Of a DNA stretch of 64,000 bases, positions 11,786 through 22,129 are shown in pieces. Positions within the stretch are counted from its first letter, which is position 1. Each line of letters opens with the position of its first letter. The DNA is taken from the NCBI GenBank assembly GCA_019802505.1, contig JAFMOC010000078.1, positions 1,095,001 through 1,159,000 on the forward strand, given 5' to 3'. The position numbers and the translations under genes are program-made. The notes beneath the pieces are model-generated. The model worked only from the letters and a program-made list of their open reading frames with translations, did not search any database and was not told the DNA's origin. The stretch is from Corydoras sp. C115 (Eukaryota; Chordata; Actinopteri; Siluriformes; Callichthyidae).

Positions 11786-12221
11786 TTTTGGTATGAAATG
11801 ACACCTAAATAAACAAAACAAAGAGGCAAGTCAGCGGGATTTATGGGATAAACTACAACAAAGACAAAGACATCGTATAGTAAATGTACCGATATGAAAA
11901 CATAGCAGGTTTTTGTATGTTAATCTGAAATGATTGTTATTCTAGACATTGTTTTGCATAGTTACAAATGTTATAAGTAATAGCTGTGTCAATGTTTTAC
12001 TGTAAAGACCACACACAGTGTGAGAATATGGCTTCTGTGACTCTTGCATGCAAACGTTTGATTACGCAGTACTATTCGAATGCCGAAAAAGTTATACATT
12101 TAAAAATAAATGGATCTTTTTAAAGTTTGCTTCCTCCCTCCTTACCATTTTATATGTTAACTGTTATAGCATTATCATCTTAGTGGCCAAAATAGCTGAT
12201 TTGTTTCATTTGGGGGGATTA

Positions 12222-12312
12222 CATTTACATTACATTTTGATTTAGTCATTTAGCAGACGCTTTTATCCAAAGCGACTTACAAATGAGAACATTACAAGTC
12301 AGAAGTTAGTAT
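12222..12312 (-). mobile_element. L2-type 3' tail fragment
   Basis: Reverse complement of the L2 tail also seen at 54255-54310 (GTCGCTTTGGATAAAAGCGT, CTGCTAAATGACTAAAT). The upstream LINE sequence is missing. Confidence 0.75.
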
Positions 12313-12322
12313 TAATTAGGAA

Positions 12323-12674
12323 TTCATTCATTCATTCATTATCTCCCGCTTTATCCTCTATTAGGGTCGCGGTGGGGTTCCCTATGCCCATCCAGGGGAG
12401 AACGTCTTGGGCGCTGGGCAGATAGACCCAGGACAGGGCGCCAATCCATCGCTGGGCACACACTCACTCACACAGACACACTCTATATGGGGCAATTTGG
12501 AGAATTCAATTGACTTGATCCATGTTTTTGGACTGTGGGAGGAAACCGGAGAACCCGGAGGAAACCCACGCGGACACGGGGAGAACATGGAAACTCCACC
12601 CAGATGGGGATTCGAACCGGGAATCCCTAGCGCTGAGAGGCGAACGTGCTAACCACTAAGCCACCGTGCCGCCG
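12323..12674 (-). mobile_element. DANA-like SINE, full length
   Basis: Complete, from (ATTC)n tail to GCGGCACGGTGG head. It is flanked by the duplication TAATTAGGAATT and sits next to the L2 tail fragment. Confidence 0.95.
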
Positions 12675-12747
12675 CTAATTAGGAATTATTTAGGAATTAT
12701 TTAGGAATTAATTAGGATTAATTTCAATTATTTTTCTATCTGGGTAG

Positions 12748-13046
12748 TGGCAGGGTGGCTTAGTGGTTAGCAAGTCCACCTGTCAGAGCAGGGGATCCAG
12801 GTTCGAATACCAATCTAAGTGTTTTTATTGTTCCTGTGTCTGCATGAATTTTCTCCAGGTTCTCTGGTTTTCTCCTACAGTCCAAATACATGGGTTGAAG
12901 GTGAATTGGTGCTATATATATATAGTATGTGCCAGTGATGGATTGGTACCCTGTACTGGGTGTATCTGCCCAGTGCATGACATGTTCTACCGTGGATGGG
13001 CATGGGGAACTCCCCCCACCCCCAACCCTATGATGATGAGATGAGA
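12748..13046 (+). mobile_element. DANA-like SINE, diverged
   Basis: Head GGCAGGGTGGCTTAGTGGTT and B box are present. The body is shortened and the tail degenerate (GATGATGAGATGAG). Confidence 0.9.
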
Positions 13047-13249
13047 GATGTTTTTTTCAATTAGTGAACATAAAAACCTTAAAATAACCTTTACCAGAAT
13101 TCTGATGGCACTTTTTAAATAGAAAAAAATGTTCTCGCTAATACATGTGCTATATAGTTTTAATAATTGATAAAACTATAATTACAAATATTAAAGCAAA
13201 ATAAATTCCTTTTACACTAAACAGCCACATAACAAATCGTATTTGCTGA

Positions 13250-13480
13250 TATGATTCCATGACACAGAGGAAATTAAAACCAAATTCAGGACTAAAAGCA
13301 GAGTACATGACTTAAGTGATAAGCTATGGGAGGCCTCTAGCGAATCAGATTTACACAGGCAACCATCTTAAATCTGTGTAATAAATATGCCACTGGTCAA
13401 AGCCAGTTGGCGGGCAGCATCTTTCTATCCCATCATTGCTCATTAACCTTTCAACATCTTTACATCAGTACCTTTTGTAG
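13250..13480. other. Low-repeat island in the Dlx intergenic region
   Basis: Non-repetitive stretch between two SINEs. No gene is visible; regulatory potential is unknown. Confidence 0.25.
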
Positions 13481-13956
13481 TCATATGTGTGTGTGTTAAA
13501 GTTAGAGATTATATATCATTATTTTGTATATGAAAATATTATACAGTCATGCTTTACAATCGATAATGACTGCTTGGATCCTTTTTATGTAGTGTAACCA
13601 AATATCACAGCAGAATCAAATCAGACAATGTTTTCTTTGATTCTGAAGAATAAAGATTTTGTTAAATGAAAGTGTGGGAAAAACTCCTGACCCTCTGTAG
13701 TTTTACGAAAGTATGAAACTGAAAGACATTAGGCCTATACAAGCAATATTTATTTCATTTGTAAGATATATATTTGTCTTAAAGTGTATTTTCCACATAG
13801 CAAATTATGTAATAAATAAATATATAAATACACAGTAGCGCAATTAAGGAAATATATATGAACTTATTAGCATTAGCTGGTCTGTTTTCCCTACAATAAA
13901 GTATATTGAACAATAAAAATAGTCGACATCATTTTTATCCTGACATTTATCATAGT

Positions 13957-14290
13957 TTCCATCCATCCATCCATCCATCCATCCATCTTCCACTTAATCC
14001 TCTACTAGGGTCGCAGGAGGGTTGCGCCATGCCCATCCAAGGAGAACAAAATATCCAGGACAGGATGCTCAATCACACAGACACACTCACAAACACACTC
14101 CATATGGGGCAATTTGGAGAATTCAATTTACCTTGATCCATGTTTTTGGACTGTGGGAAGAAACTGGAGAACCTGGAGGAAATCCACATGGACAGGGGAG
14201 AACATGAAAACTCCACCCTGATTGGAATTCAAATGGGGAAACCCCAGTGCTGAGAGGCGAACATGCTAACCACTAAACCACGGTGCAGCT
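13957..14290 (-). mobile_element. DANA-like SINE
   Basis: (ATCC)n tail variant on the left and a degenerate head (GCTGCACCGTGG on the minus strand) on the right. Imperfect duplication TATCATAG(T/C)TT. Confidence 0.9.
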
Positions 14291-14367
14291 CATATCATAG
14301 CTTTTTATGAAAAAAAAACTCTGAAAAGGTAACTAATAGGCATAGAGCTATTTTAATAGACTGACAT

Positions 14368-14745
14368 TCATTCTTTCATTCATTACCTTCCACTTAATCC
14401 TCTCTCAGGGCCACCAGCCCATCCATCCACCAACCCCCAATCAGAGGGAAACATTCCAGGCACTTGGTAGACACACCCAGGACAGGACGCCAATCTATGG
14501 CTGGACATATTTACTTACACAGACACACAAAACACACAAAAACAAACACACACAATATATGGGGCAATTTAGAGCATTCAATTTACCTTCAACCAATGTT
14601 TTTGGACTGTGGGAGGAATCTGGAGAACCCAGAGGAAACCCACGTGGACACGGGAAGAAGTTGGAAACTCCACCCAGATTGGGATTCGAACCTGGATCCC
14701 CAGTACTGAGGAACGTGCTAACCACTAAGCCACTTTGCCACTCGC
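14368..14745 (-). mobile_element. DANA-like SINE, diverged
   Basis: Tail, body and head are all present, but with many substitutions. It is an old copy. Confidence 0.88.
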
Positions 14746-14756
14746 CCACAGATTTG

Positions 14757-14883
14757 TCAGACATATAAATAGATAAGCAGACAGACAGATGTACCGATGC
14801 ATTTTGACTAATAGTAAGTTCTCTAATGTATATACAGACAGACAGACAGATAGACAGACAGATAGACAGACAGACAGACAGAC

Positions 14884-14931
<48 letters not shown>

Positions 14932-14932
14932 T
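14757..14932. repeat. (GACA)n/(GATA)n compound microsatellite
   Basis: GACA- and GATA-rich DNA from 14757, with dense mixed units from about 14836 and a pure GATA run at about 14884-14932. It separates two oppositely oriented SINEs. Confidence 0.9.
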
Positions 14933-14939
14933 AGGTGGT

Positions 14940-15202
14940 ATGTTCTCCCCGTGTCTGCGTGGGTTTCCTCCGGGTTCTCCGGTTTCCTCCCACAGTCCAA
15001 AAACATGGATCAAGTCAATTGAACTCTCAAAATTGCCCCATATAGAGTGTGTCTGTGTGAGTGAGTGTGTGCCCAGCGATGGATTGGCGCCCTGCCCTGG
15101 GTCTATCTGCCCAGCGCTTGAGACGTTCTCCCCTGGATGGGCATGGGGAACCCCACCGCGACCCTAGTAGAGGATAAAGCGGGAGATAATGAATGAATGA
15201 AT
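14940..15202 (+). mobile_element. DANA-like SINE, 5'-truncated
   Basis: Starts at ATGTTCTCCCCGTGTC in the body and ends in (GAAT)n. It is the last copy of this family before a gap of about 10 kb. Confidence 0.92.
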
Positions 15203-15309
15203 CTTTTTCTTGGTGGTATAAAGATTCTAATTCTGATTATAATATAATTTGGAAAAAATTGTATAAATCGGTATATTTGGTTTTATATTCGGTATGCTAT
15301 TTTGACAGA

Positions 15310-15310
<1 letters not shown>

Positions 15311-15369
<59 letters not shown>

Positions 15370-15387
15370 CCGAGAGAGAGAGAGAAA
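15311..15387. repeat. (GA)n microsatellite
   Basis: GA run with GACA and GACC interruptions. Confidence 0.93.
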
Positions 15388-16404
15388 ATCTGTTGTAAAT
15401 CCTTTAAACTTAATCGAAGTGGACCATATTGTGTTGGTTTTATTTCTGAACACATTAAAGTTGATTCCACCAAATGTTGTATCCTCCTCTGGACTCGGTG
15501 CTGGTCTATATAACTGTCTTTTACGATTCTTAGGCCTCTTCTTCCTTTGTGTTTCATGTCATGCCACGTTTTCCCATTTTCAGTGTCAGATCTTTTAAAC
15601 ACACCACAGACACACACCACACCACCAACACAGACACTTGGGTTCCTTGTGGGATCTTGAAGATCTTACAGTTCTTCTTTTTTTTACTATTTTTTTACTA
15701 CTTTGTTGAGCCACACGTTTTCTATCATTTTTCTGCATTTTTTAAAACTATTGCTGGAAATATTAATCGATTGGTTCCTTTGGTATAATGATGGGTTTCC
15801 TATATTTCCAAAAATGTAAAAATTAAAAAATGCAAAAATCGTACTACGGCTTATATTTCTTGTTCTTGTCCCTGTAGCTATAACCTTATAAACATAGGGA
15901 ATCCGTCGTGTCTTCTCTCGTCGCGGGACAAATAGTACAAATCGGTATTTAATTGTTTCAATACTAGACCTTTATTGGAGCTATTGTGTTGAAGGTATTG
16001 GGACTAATTTATTAAACGATGTTTTAGACTTTCTTCAAGTGCTGTATCCATTTTCTGTAGCTGAATTGAAATTTGTGTTTAAGGTAAACCAAAACCCCAA
16101 CGTTGCTTTATTTGTTGCAAAACCCGTTGTGATGTTTACCCCACATGGTGCGACTACCGACGGGGCAACCTGTCCCATGTGTCACTTTAAATGCCTATAA
16201 TATCTGCATTGAAAAATAAAATGGATATGAAATACTAAATACATTGCTAGGACTTTGTTCATTCTAATAATTTGCAATTTTAACACCGTTATGTTGTTAA
16301 AATATACAAAAAATATGACGTGTGAGGTGATGCCCGGTTTCTATTATTGCCATTGGTATAATTAATAGTATGCTATAACAACAGTTCCATGAGTTCATAT
16401 TGCT
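15388..16404. other. AT-rich intergenic sequence
   Basis: No recognised gene or mobile element. Open frames here are short and lack family features. Confidence 0.4.
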
Positions 16405-16410
16405 TTTATT
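16405..16410 (-). other. Candidate polyadenylation signal of dlx3b
   Basis: AATAAA on the minus strand about 720 bp after the dlx3b stop codon. The inferred 3' UTR contains a purine-rich GAGGA tract (16880-16912). No other canonical signal was noticed between 16410 and 17128. Confidence 0.3.
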
Positions 16411-17128
16411 CAACCATCAACGGCATTACAATAAACAAACGAATCTTCTATAAAATGATCGGGGGTAATATCTCCAAAAAAACAGCATGGTTTTTAGTGG
16501 TTCTGTGTCATTTCCACACTCACTCATTCGCTAACCCACTCACTCATGAACACACACATAGGTCTATAATACAAATACGTCTTGCAAAATCTATATAATT
16601 TATGTCCTGAGTTGATGTCCTTTGTACTGTCGCATCTTTAGCCTGCATTAAGGTGTGCTACAAGAAGGTTTGGGATTCTTTAATCTCACAATATATGTAA
16701 ACAAAAATACTTGGAAATTCCAAAGTCGAAAACCAGCAAGATGAATAATAAAAAAAAAATAATAACAGAATAATTTAAACCCACGCCATTTGTCCTTTAA
16801 ATACAACGTTAACACAGGTCATACCTAATAAGGATTAATCGGCAAATATTGCTGTGGCAAAAAACAAAATGTCGTGTTCGTCTTCCTCCTCGTCCTCCTC
16901 ATCCTCCTCTTCCTCACTGTCCACAGCCTGATGGAACGTGGAACCAGTCCGGAGGAGCCGTTTCTCGGGGCGCGTGTACTCCGAGAGGGTTTCAGCTTAT
17001 CTTCCACGCGCTCGCACGCTCGCGAGCCCACGCGTGGGCACAGTTTGGTAGCTCGTGTATATCTCGTGCATATCAAAAATAAAGACCAGTCCTGTTTTAT
17101 ATTAAACTCTGGGCGAGGCAGTCTGTGA

Positions 17129-17401
17129 TCAGTAGACGCTTTGCGGCGGGCCCGCGTGCTGCTGGTACCACGCGCCGCCGTAGTCGTCTGCGTAGGGTGG
17201 GGTCGCCGAGCTGAGGGCGCCCTGCGTCATGTGACCGCGAGCCACGGGGTTCGCGTGGACGCCGGTGTCCCACACCGCGGGCGAAGGGGGCGAGTTGCAG
17301 GCCATGGAGTCGCTGGCGTTCGGGCTGTGCTCCAGAGGGATCTCCCCGTTCTTGTACAGCTTCTTGAACTTGGATCGTCGGTTCTGGAACCAGATTTTCA
17401 C
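17129..17401 (-). CDS. dlx3b: dlx3-type homeobox gene, exon 3 (homeodomain helix 3 and C-terminus)
   Basis: Terminal coding exon of the Dlx3 transcription factor, residues 175-264 of a reconstructed 264-aa protein. It opens in phase 0 after an AG acceptor with VKIWFQNRRSKFKKLYKNGE, homeodomain positions 45-60 and the adjoining DLX3/5-type extension. Gln50 and Asn51 are present. The stretch LEHSPNASDSMACNSPPSP is a DLX3 hallmark. The C-terminus is a Pro/Ser/Tyr-rich activation region ending GPPQSVY, a few residues shorter than zebrafish Dlx3b as I remember it. The exon is GC-rich against an AT-rich background. It is tail-to-tail with dlx4b, with 12.2 kb between the stop codons. Confidence 0.96.
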   Translation of the reverse strand: MKIWFQNRRSKFKKLYKNGEIPLEHSPNASDSMACNSPPSPAVWDTGVHANPVARGHMTQGALSSATPPYADDYGGAWYQQHAGPPQSVY

Positions 17402-17489
17402 CTAGTGGACAAAACCAAAACGCCACGGTCAATAATGTAGCCATGTTAATAAAGGTTTACGGTGGGTGGGTGTGCGCGCGTGGGTGTGC

Positions 17490-17768
17490 GTGGGTGTGAT
17501 TGGGAAGCAGCAAGTTGGAAAATGTCTATTTGATGTAATTGAATATTTAATGTCTATTTAATGTCATTAATTCAATACGAACCTCATGTGATTGGGAAGC
17601 AGCAAGTTGGAAAATGTCTATTTAGATGTAATTAATTCAATTAGTTATGGTTTTAGTTATCAGTTAAAGTAATGGTTCATTTAGGGTAGTAGTGTTTATG
17701 GTTAAGAATTTGGAAAAGACTATGAAAGAAATGTGTTGTGTATATGTGTGTGCGTGGGTGTGCGTTGC

Positions 17769-17862
<94 letters not shown>

Positions 17863-19590
17863 GCTACGCACATATATATATATGACATCGTAGGAATTAG
17901 AACCTCATGTGATAATGTGATTGGGAAGCAGCAAGTTGGAAAATGTCTATTTAGATGTAATTAATTTAATTAGTTATGGTTTTAGTTATCAGTTAAAGTA
18001 ATGGTTCATTTAGGGTAGTAGTGTTTATGGTTAAAAATTTGGAAAAGACTATGAAAGAAATGTGTGTGTATATGTGTGTGCGTGGGTGTGTGTAGCAGGT
18101 ATATATGACATCGTAGGAATTCGAACCTCATGTGATTGGGAAGCAGCAAGTTGGAAAGTGTCTATTTAGATGTAATTAATTCAATTAGTTATGGTTTTAG
18201 TTATGAGTTAAGGTTATGGTTCATTTAGGGTAGTAGTGTTTATGGTTAAGAATTTGGAAAAGACTATGAAAGAAATGTGTGTGTGTATGTGTGTGCGTGG
18301 GTGTGCGTAGCAGGTATATATGGCACCGTAGGATTTAGAACCTCATGTGATTGGGAAGCAGCAAGTTGGAAAATGTCTATTTAGATGTAATTAATACAAT
18401 TTGGTATAGTTGTAGTTATAGGTTAAGCTTATAGTTAATTTAGGGTGGGTGGTAGTACCTCTGGTTGATTGGAAATGGCTCTATGAAAGAAATGTGTGTG
18501 TATATGTGTGTGCGTGGGTGTGCGTAGCAGGTATATATGACATCGTAGGAATTAGAACCTCATGTGATTGGGAAGCAGCAAGTTGGAAAGTGTCTATTTA
18601 GATGTAATTAATTCAATTAGTTATAATTATAGTTATAGTTATAGTTATAGTTATGGTTATAGGTTAAGCTTATGGTTAATTTATGGTGGGTGGTAGTACT
18701 TCTGGTTAAGGATTGGAAAAGACTCTATGAAAGAAATGTGTGTGTGTATGTGTGTGTGCGTGGGTGTGCGTAGCAGGTATATATGACATCGTAGGGAATT
18801 AGAACCTCATGTGATTGGGAAGCAGCAAGTTAGAAAGTGTCTATTTAGATGTAATTAATTCAGTTTTAACGTGAAAACATGTTATAGTTATATGATGTGT
18901 TATAGTTATAGTTATCAGTGAAGGTTATGGTTAATTTAGGGTAGTGGTATTTAAGGTTAAGGATTGGAAAAGGCTCTATGAAAGAAATGTGTGTGTGTAT
19001 ATGTGTGTGCGTGGGTGTGCGTAGCAGGTATATATGGCACCGTATAGGAATTAGAACCTCATGTGTTTGGGAAGCAGCAAGTTTGAAAATGTCTATTTAG
19101 ATGTAATTAATCCAATTCGTTATAGTTATAGTTATACGTTAAGGTTATGGTTAATTTAGGGGACGTCTGATTAAGGATTGGAAAAGACTATGAAATAAAT
19201 GTGTGTGTATATTAGAACCTCATGTTATTGGGAAGCAGCAAGTTGGAAAGTGTCTATTTAGATGTAATTGATTCAGTTTTAACGTGAAAACATGTTGAGG
19301 TGTTATAGTTATAGTTATAGTTATAGTTATAGTTATACGTTAAGGTTATGGTTAATTTAGTGTAGTAGTATTCTGGCTTGTAAAAGGCTCTATGAAATAT
19401 ATGTGTGTGCGTGGGTGTGCGTACCAGGTATATGACATTGTATGAATTAAAACTTCGTGTGAGTGGGAAGCAGCAAGTTGGAAGTTTATATTGAAATGTA
19501 ATTAATATATTTATAAGTTGAGGTTATGGATAATTTAAGGTAGTAGTACTTATGGTCACGGAACGGCGCTATGAAATAAATATAATTGAA
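17490..19590. repeat. Satellite-like tandem array in dlx3b intron 2
   Basis: About ten copies of a unit that is mostly 210-250 bp long, with the shortest near 160 bp. The unit has a fixed core (CATGTGATTGGGAAGCAGCA, AGTTGGAAA, GTCTATTTAGATGTAATTAA), a TAGTTATGGTT-rich stretch, GGAAAAGACTATGAAAGAAA, a (GT)n/GCGTGGGTGTGCGTAGCAGG segment, and ATATATGACATCGTAGGAATT. Core copies start near 17495, 17588, 17918, 18130, 18347, 18563, 18813, 19062, 19222 and 19460. It lies wholly between dlx3b exons 3 and 2. Confidence 0.93.
17768..17860. repeat. (TA)n tract with inverted flanks
   Basis: About 45 TA units inside the satellite. Left flank TGCGTTGCAGG is matched in inverted form by the right flank CCTGCTACGCA, so the whole can fold into a cruciform. 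Confidence 0.9.
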
Positions 19591-19651
19591 CACTTTAAAA
19601 CCGGAAAATTATATTTAATTTAAAATTTAAAATTTACATTTTAGAGCTTGT

Positions 19652-19656
<5 letters not shown>

Positions 19657-19741
<85 letters not shown>
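19657..19741. repeat. (TA)n microsatellite
   Basis: About 42 TA units in dlx3b intron 2. Confidence 0.97.
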
Positions 19742-19744
<3 letters not shown>

Positions 19745-19817
19745 TAAAGTAAAAGCGTTAAAAGCGTCTGTTATACTGAATTGTTAGTTAGTTAAAGTTG
19801 TAGTTAGGTTAAAGTTG

Positions 19818-19819
19818 TG

Positions 19820-19868
<49 letters not shown>
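19818..19868. repeat. (GT)n microsatellite
   Basis: About 25 GT units, 310 bp downstream (gene sense) of dlx3b exon 2. Confidence 0.97.
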
Positions 19869-20175
19869 GGAGAGGAGGGTGGGGGTGGATTGGGTGGGTA
19901 AGTGCATGTATGTGTACCAAATGCCCCCACAATTACAATACATGCCTGAAGCAAAACAGTCTGTGCCTGCTTTAAAGTTTTGGGTTGGGCCTAAATGTTT
20001 TTTAGCTTCGGGAAAATACAGCCGATGCGTATCAAATTAAGAGCAATAAAATAGAACCTGTCACTCTTTATAGAATAAACATAACTCATTTGAATGTTAC
20101 CGTGTCGTGTCGTTAAATGGCCAGTGACTTTGATTTGCAGTTTATTTGGAGATGATGAGCACGTGCTGTTCGTAC

Positions 20176-20360
20176 CTGTGTCTGGGTCAGGCCGAGCTGG
20201 GCCGCGAGTTCGGCTCTCTCTGGAAGAGCGAGGTACTGGGCTTTTTGGAAGCGGCGCTGCAGGGCGGCGAGCTGAAAACTGGAGTAAATGGTTCGTGGCT
20301 TGCGAACCTTCTTGGGTTTTCCATTCACCATCCGAACTTCGGTCTCAGGCTCTTCTTTTA
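20176..20360 (-). CDS. dlx3b: dlx3-type homeobox gene, exon 2 (homeodomain helices 1-2)
   Basis: Internal exon of 185 bp, giving residues 113-174. Its acceptor AG is at 20362-20361 and its donor GT at 20175-20174 (minus-strand sense). It joins exon 1 in phase 1: the final G of exon 1 completes a Val codon. It encodes the acidic KEEPETEV linker, then MVNGKPKKVRKPRTIYSS, then homeodomain residues 1-44 ending LGLTQTQ. The QRRFQKAQYLALPERAELA helix region is the near-invariant DLX signature. The sequence is intact, with no stop or frameshift. Exon size and both splice phases match the standard three-exon vertebrate Dlx structure. Confidence 0.96.
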
Positions 20361-20643
20361 CTGCAAATAAAGAAAGAAATACATAAATAAACACCAAAGA
20401 CACGCTAAAACCTATAACTTCCAACATAAATTTAATATCAGCTGAACTGACTGCAATATATTGCTAAATAACAATTATAGCTACAATTATAACATGTTAA
20501 TTCATAACTTAATAATTCGGACAATGCAAGATACGACTGGCCAATTCATGCCAATTCATATAAAAGAAATAGTCTTATTTTTAAAAACGTCTACTCAGTT
20601 TGACTTCTTGTAAAACCTTTCAATATATTCTTTAACAATAAAT

Positions 20644-20644
<1 letters not shown>

Positions 20645-20731
<87 letters not shown>
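20645..20731. repeat. (TA)n microsatellite in dlx3b intron 1
   Basis: About 42 TA units. Confidence 0.97.
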
Positions 20732-20736
<5 letters not shown>

Positions 20737-21227
20737 ATATAAAAAAAAATCTTATGAATATTCTTGGAAGTATTTTGGAAGTATTTTTTTTTTTAAAACT
20801 CGATTGCACTGATTTTTTATTTCTAGGGGTTAATCAAACTGCGTTTTGTTTTATTCCTGCAACACAGCAGCAACGCTTTTCCTAAGCCCGAAATTCGTCG
20901 CAGTTTCAAACAACGTCGCCTACAATAAGAAAGCTCACTACTATTTCCAAATTTCGTTAATTACTCATCGCTTCTCTTTTGTCTTATACTAGTATAATTA
21001 TTATAATCGTTATATTAATTCGTATCATTGATTCGTTGCAAACGGTGGCAGTATAGCATTTGTAGGGAATACGTGTAGAAAAATCACCTAGCCATTACTC
21101 TCTTCACCAGATATATCTGACAAGTTTCTTCCTAAACATGATTTGCCTCCCATTCGTATTATGACGTCACAAAATAAACTTGACGAAAGGCTGCGAATGA
21201 GCTCTGTTTTATTGCTTGCTTTTTTAT

Positions 21228-21291
21228 TATAATAATAATAATAATAATAATTATTATTATTATTATTATTATTATTATAATAATAATAATG
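21228..21291. repeat. (AAT)n/(ATT)n self-complementary microsatellite
   Basis: AAT units followed by ATT units and again AAT. It can form a hairpin. It lies in dlx3b intron 1. Confidence 0.9.
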
Positions 21292-21470
21292 CTTTTTATT
21301 TATAAACTCAAAGACACCTTAGAAAAGTTCAAAGGGACACAATATAAAAGGGGATCAAATCAAATCAAATCAGACAAACAGATTGAAATACATTTGTGTT
21401 ACTAAAAGCAGGATATAATGCATTAAATTGGATGAATTATCAAAAATTGGTTTGGAGATCAGTTGCTCAC

Positions 21471-21807
21471 CTGCGTTTTGTGGCGGCGTGTGTCCGTCCC
21501 GGCTGTACGGGCTGTACTGGTGGCGGTACGCACTGCTGTATGAGTACTCGGGTTTGGTTCCGTAGGGCGCAGCGCCGCTCATTGCGCACACGCCGAACTG
21601 GTGATGGTAGGAGTTGTGCGCCGGCTGTGCGTAAGCCTGGCTCGCGTAGTAGTCATGGTGCGTCTGCTGTGCCGTGTAGTAGCCCATGTCCGTGGCGGAG
21701 GACTCGGGGAGAGTGGGAGAGTCCTTGGAGCCGGGGTGGCAGCTCATGGAGCCGGACAGATCGGCCGTGATGCCCGGTAGCTTCCGCTCGTACACTGCTC
21801 CACTCAT
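21471..21807 (-). CDS. dlx3b: dlx3-type homeobox gene, exon 1 (N-terminal region)
   Basis: First coding exon, residues 1-112 plus one base, ending in a GTGAGC donor. The chosen ATG at 21807-21805 gives MSGAVYERKLPGI, matching the MSG... start of fish Dlx3 proteins. An adjacent upstream in-frame ATG at 21810-21808 would add one Met. The region is Ser/Tyr/His-rich (DSPTLPESSATDMGYY, then HHDYYASQAYAQP), typical of the DLX3 N-terminal activation domain, and ends TPPQN before the intron. Dlx3 is known from other vertebrates to act in otic and olfactory placodes, epidermis, branchial arches and bone; that role is inferred here by orthology. Confidence 0.95.
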
Positions 21808-22016
21808 CATGGGTGGATCGCCAACACGCACTGCAATCGTCCACTTTTTAAATCCTCGTCACGCGTCCCGTGGGCTTGATTGAGCAGGAAAACGGTGGCT
21901 GAGGGTTGCCGTTCAGGCAAATCCTTGGAGGGATGAAGGGATGGAGCACTCTTTGCGACTTCTGGCTCTTCTGAAGCTTCTCTGTTAATGGCAACGCAGC
22001 AAGTTTGGGAAAACTG

Positions 22017-22023
22017 TATTATA
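22017..22023 (-). promoter_or_regulatory. Candidate TATA-like box of dlx3b
   Basis: On the minus strand the sequence reads CTATAATA about 210 bp before the chosen ATG. This would give a 5' UTR of roughly 180 nt. A 50-bp (GA)n tract lies a further 55 bp upstream. The call rests on position and motif only. Confidence 0.3.
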
Positions 22024-22067
22024 GAGCCATGGGGTGGAGGCTTAACCGTATTGGCTCTCCCTCCTCC

Positions 22068-22071
<4 letters not shown>

Positions 22072-22124
<53 letters not shown>

Positions 22125-22126
22125 AC
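22072..22126. repeat. (CT)n / (GA)n microsatellite in the dlx3b 5' flank
   Basis: Nearly pure CT dinucleotides on the + strand (GA on the dlx3b strand), about 270 bp upstream of the dlx3b ATG. It may act as a GAGA-type or triplex-prone promoter element, or may simply be a microsatellite. Confidence 0.85.
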
Positions 22127-22129
22127 GAG

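Noticed and set aside
12382..12588. Repeated open frames with similar translations (for example ...FSPCPRGFPPGSPVSSH...) at dozens of positions
   Set aside because: They are the two strands of the DANA-like SINE body read through by chance. They have no start context, no conservation of frame across copies, and frequent stops.
15297..15620. 107-codon minus-strand frame
   Set aside because: A large part is the (GA)n microsatellite. The rest matches no family I know.
16880..16912. Purine-rich GAGGA tract in the presumed dlx3b 3' UTR encoding an acidic run
   Set aside because: It lies after the stop codon. Simple-sequence DNA, not an extra exon.
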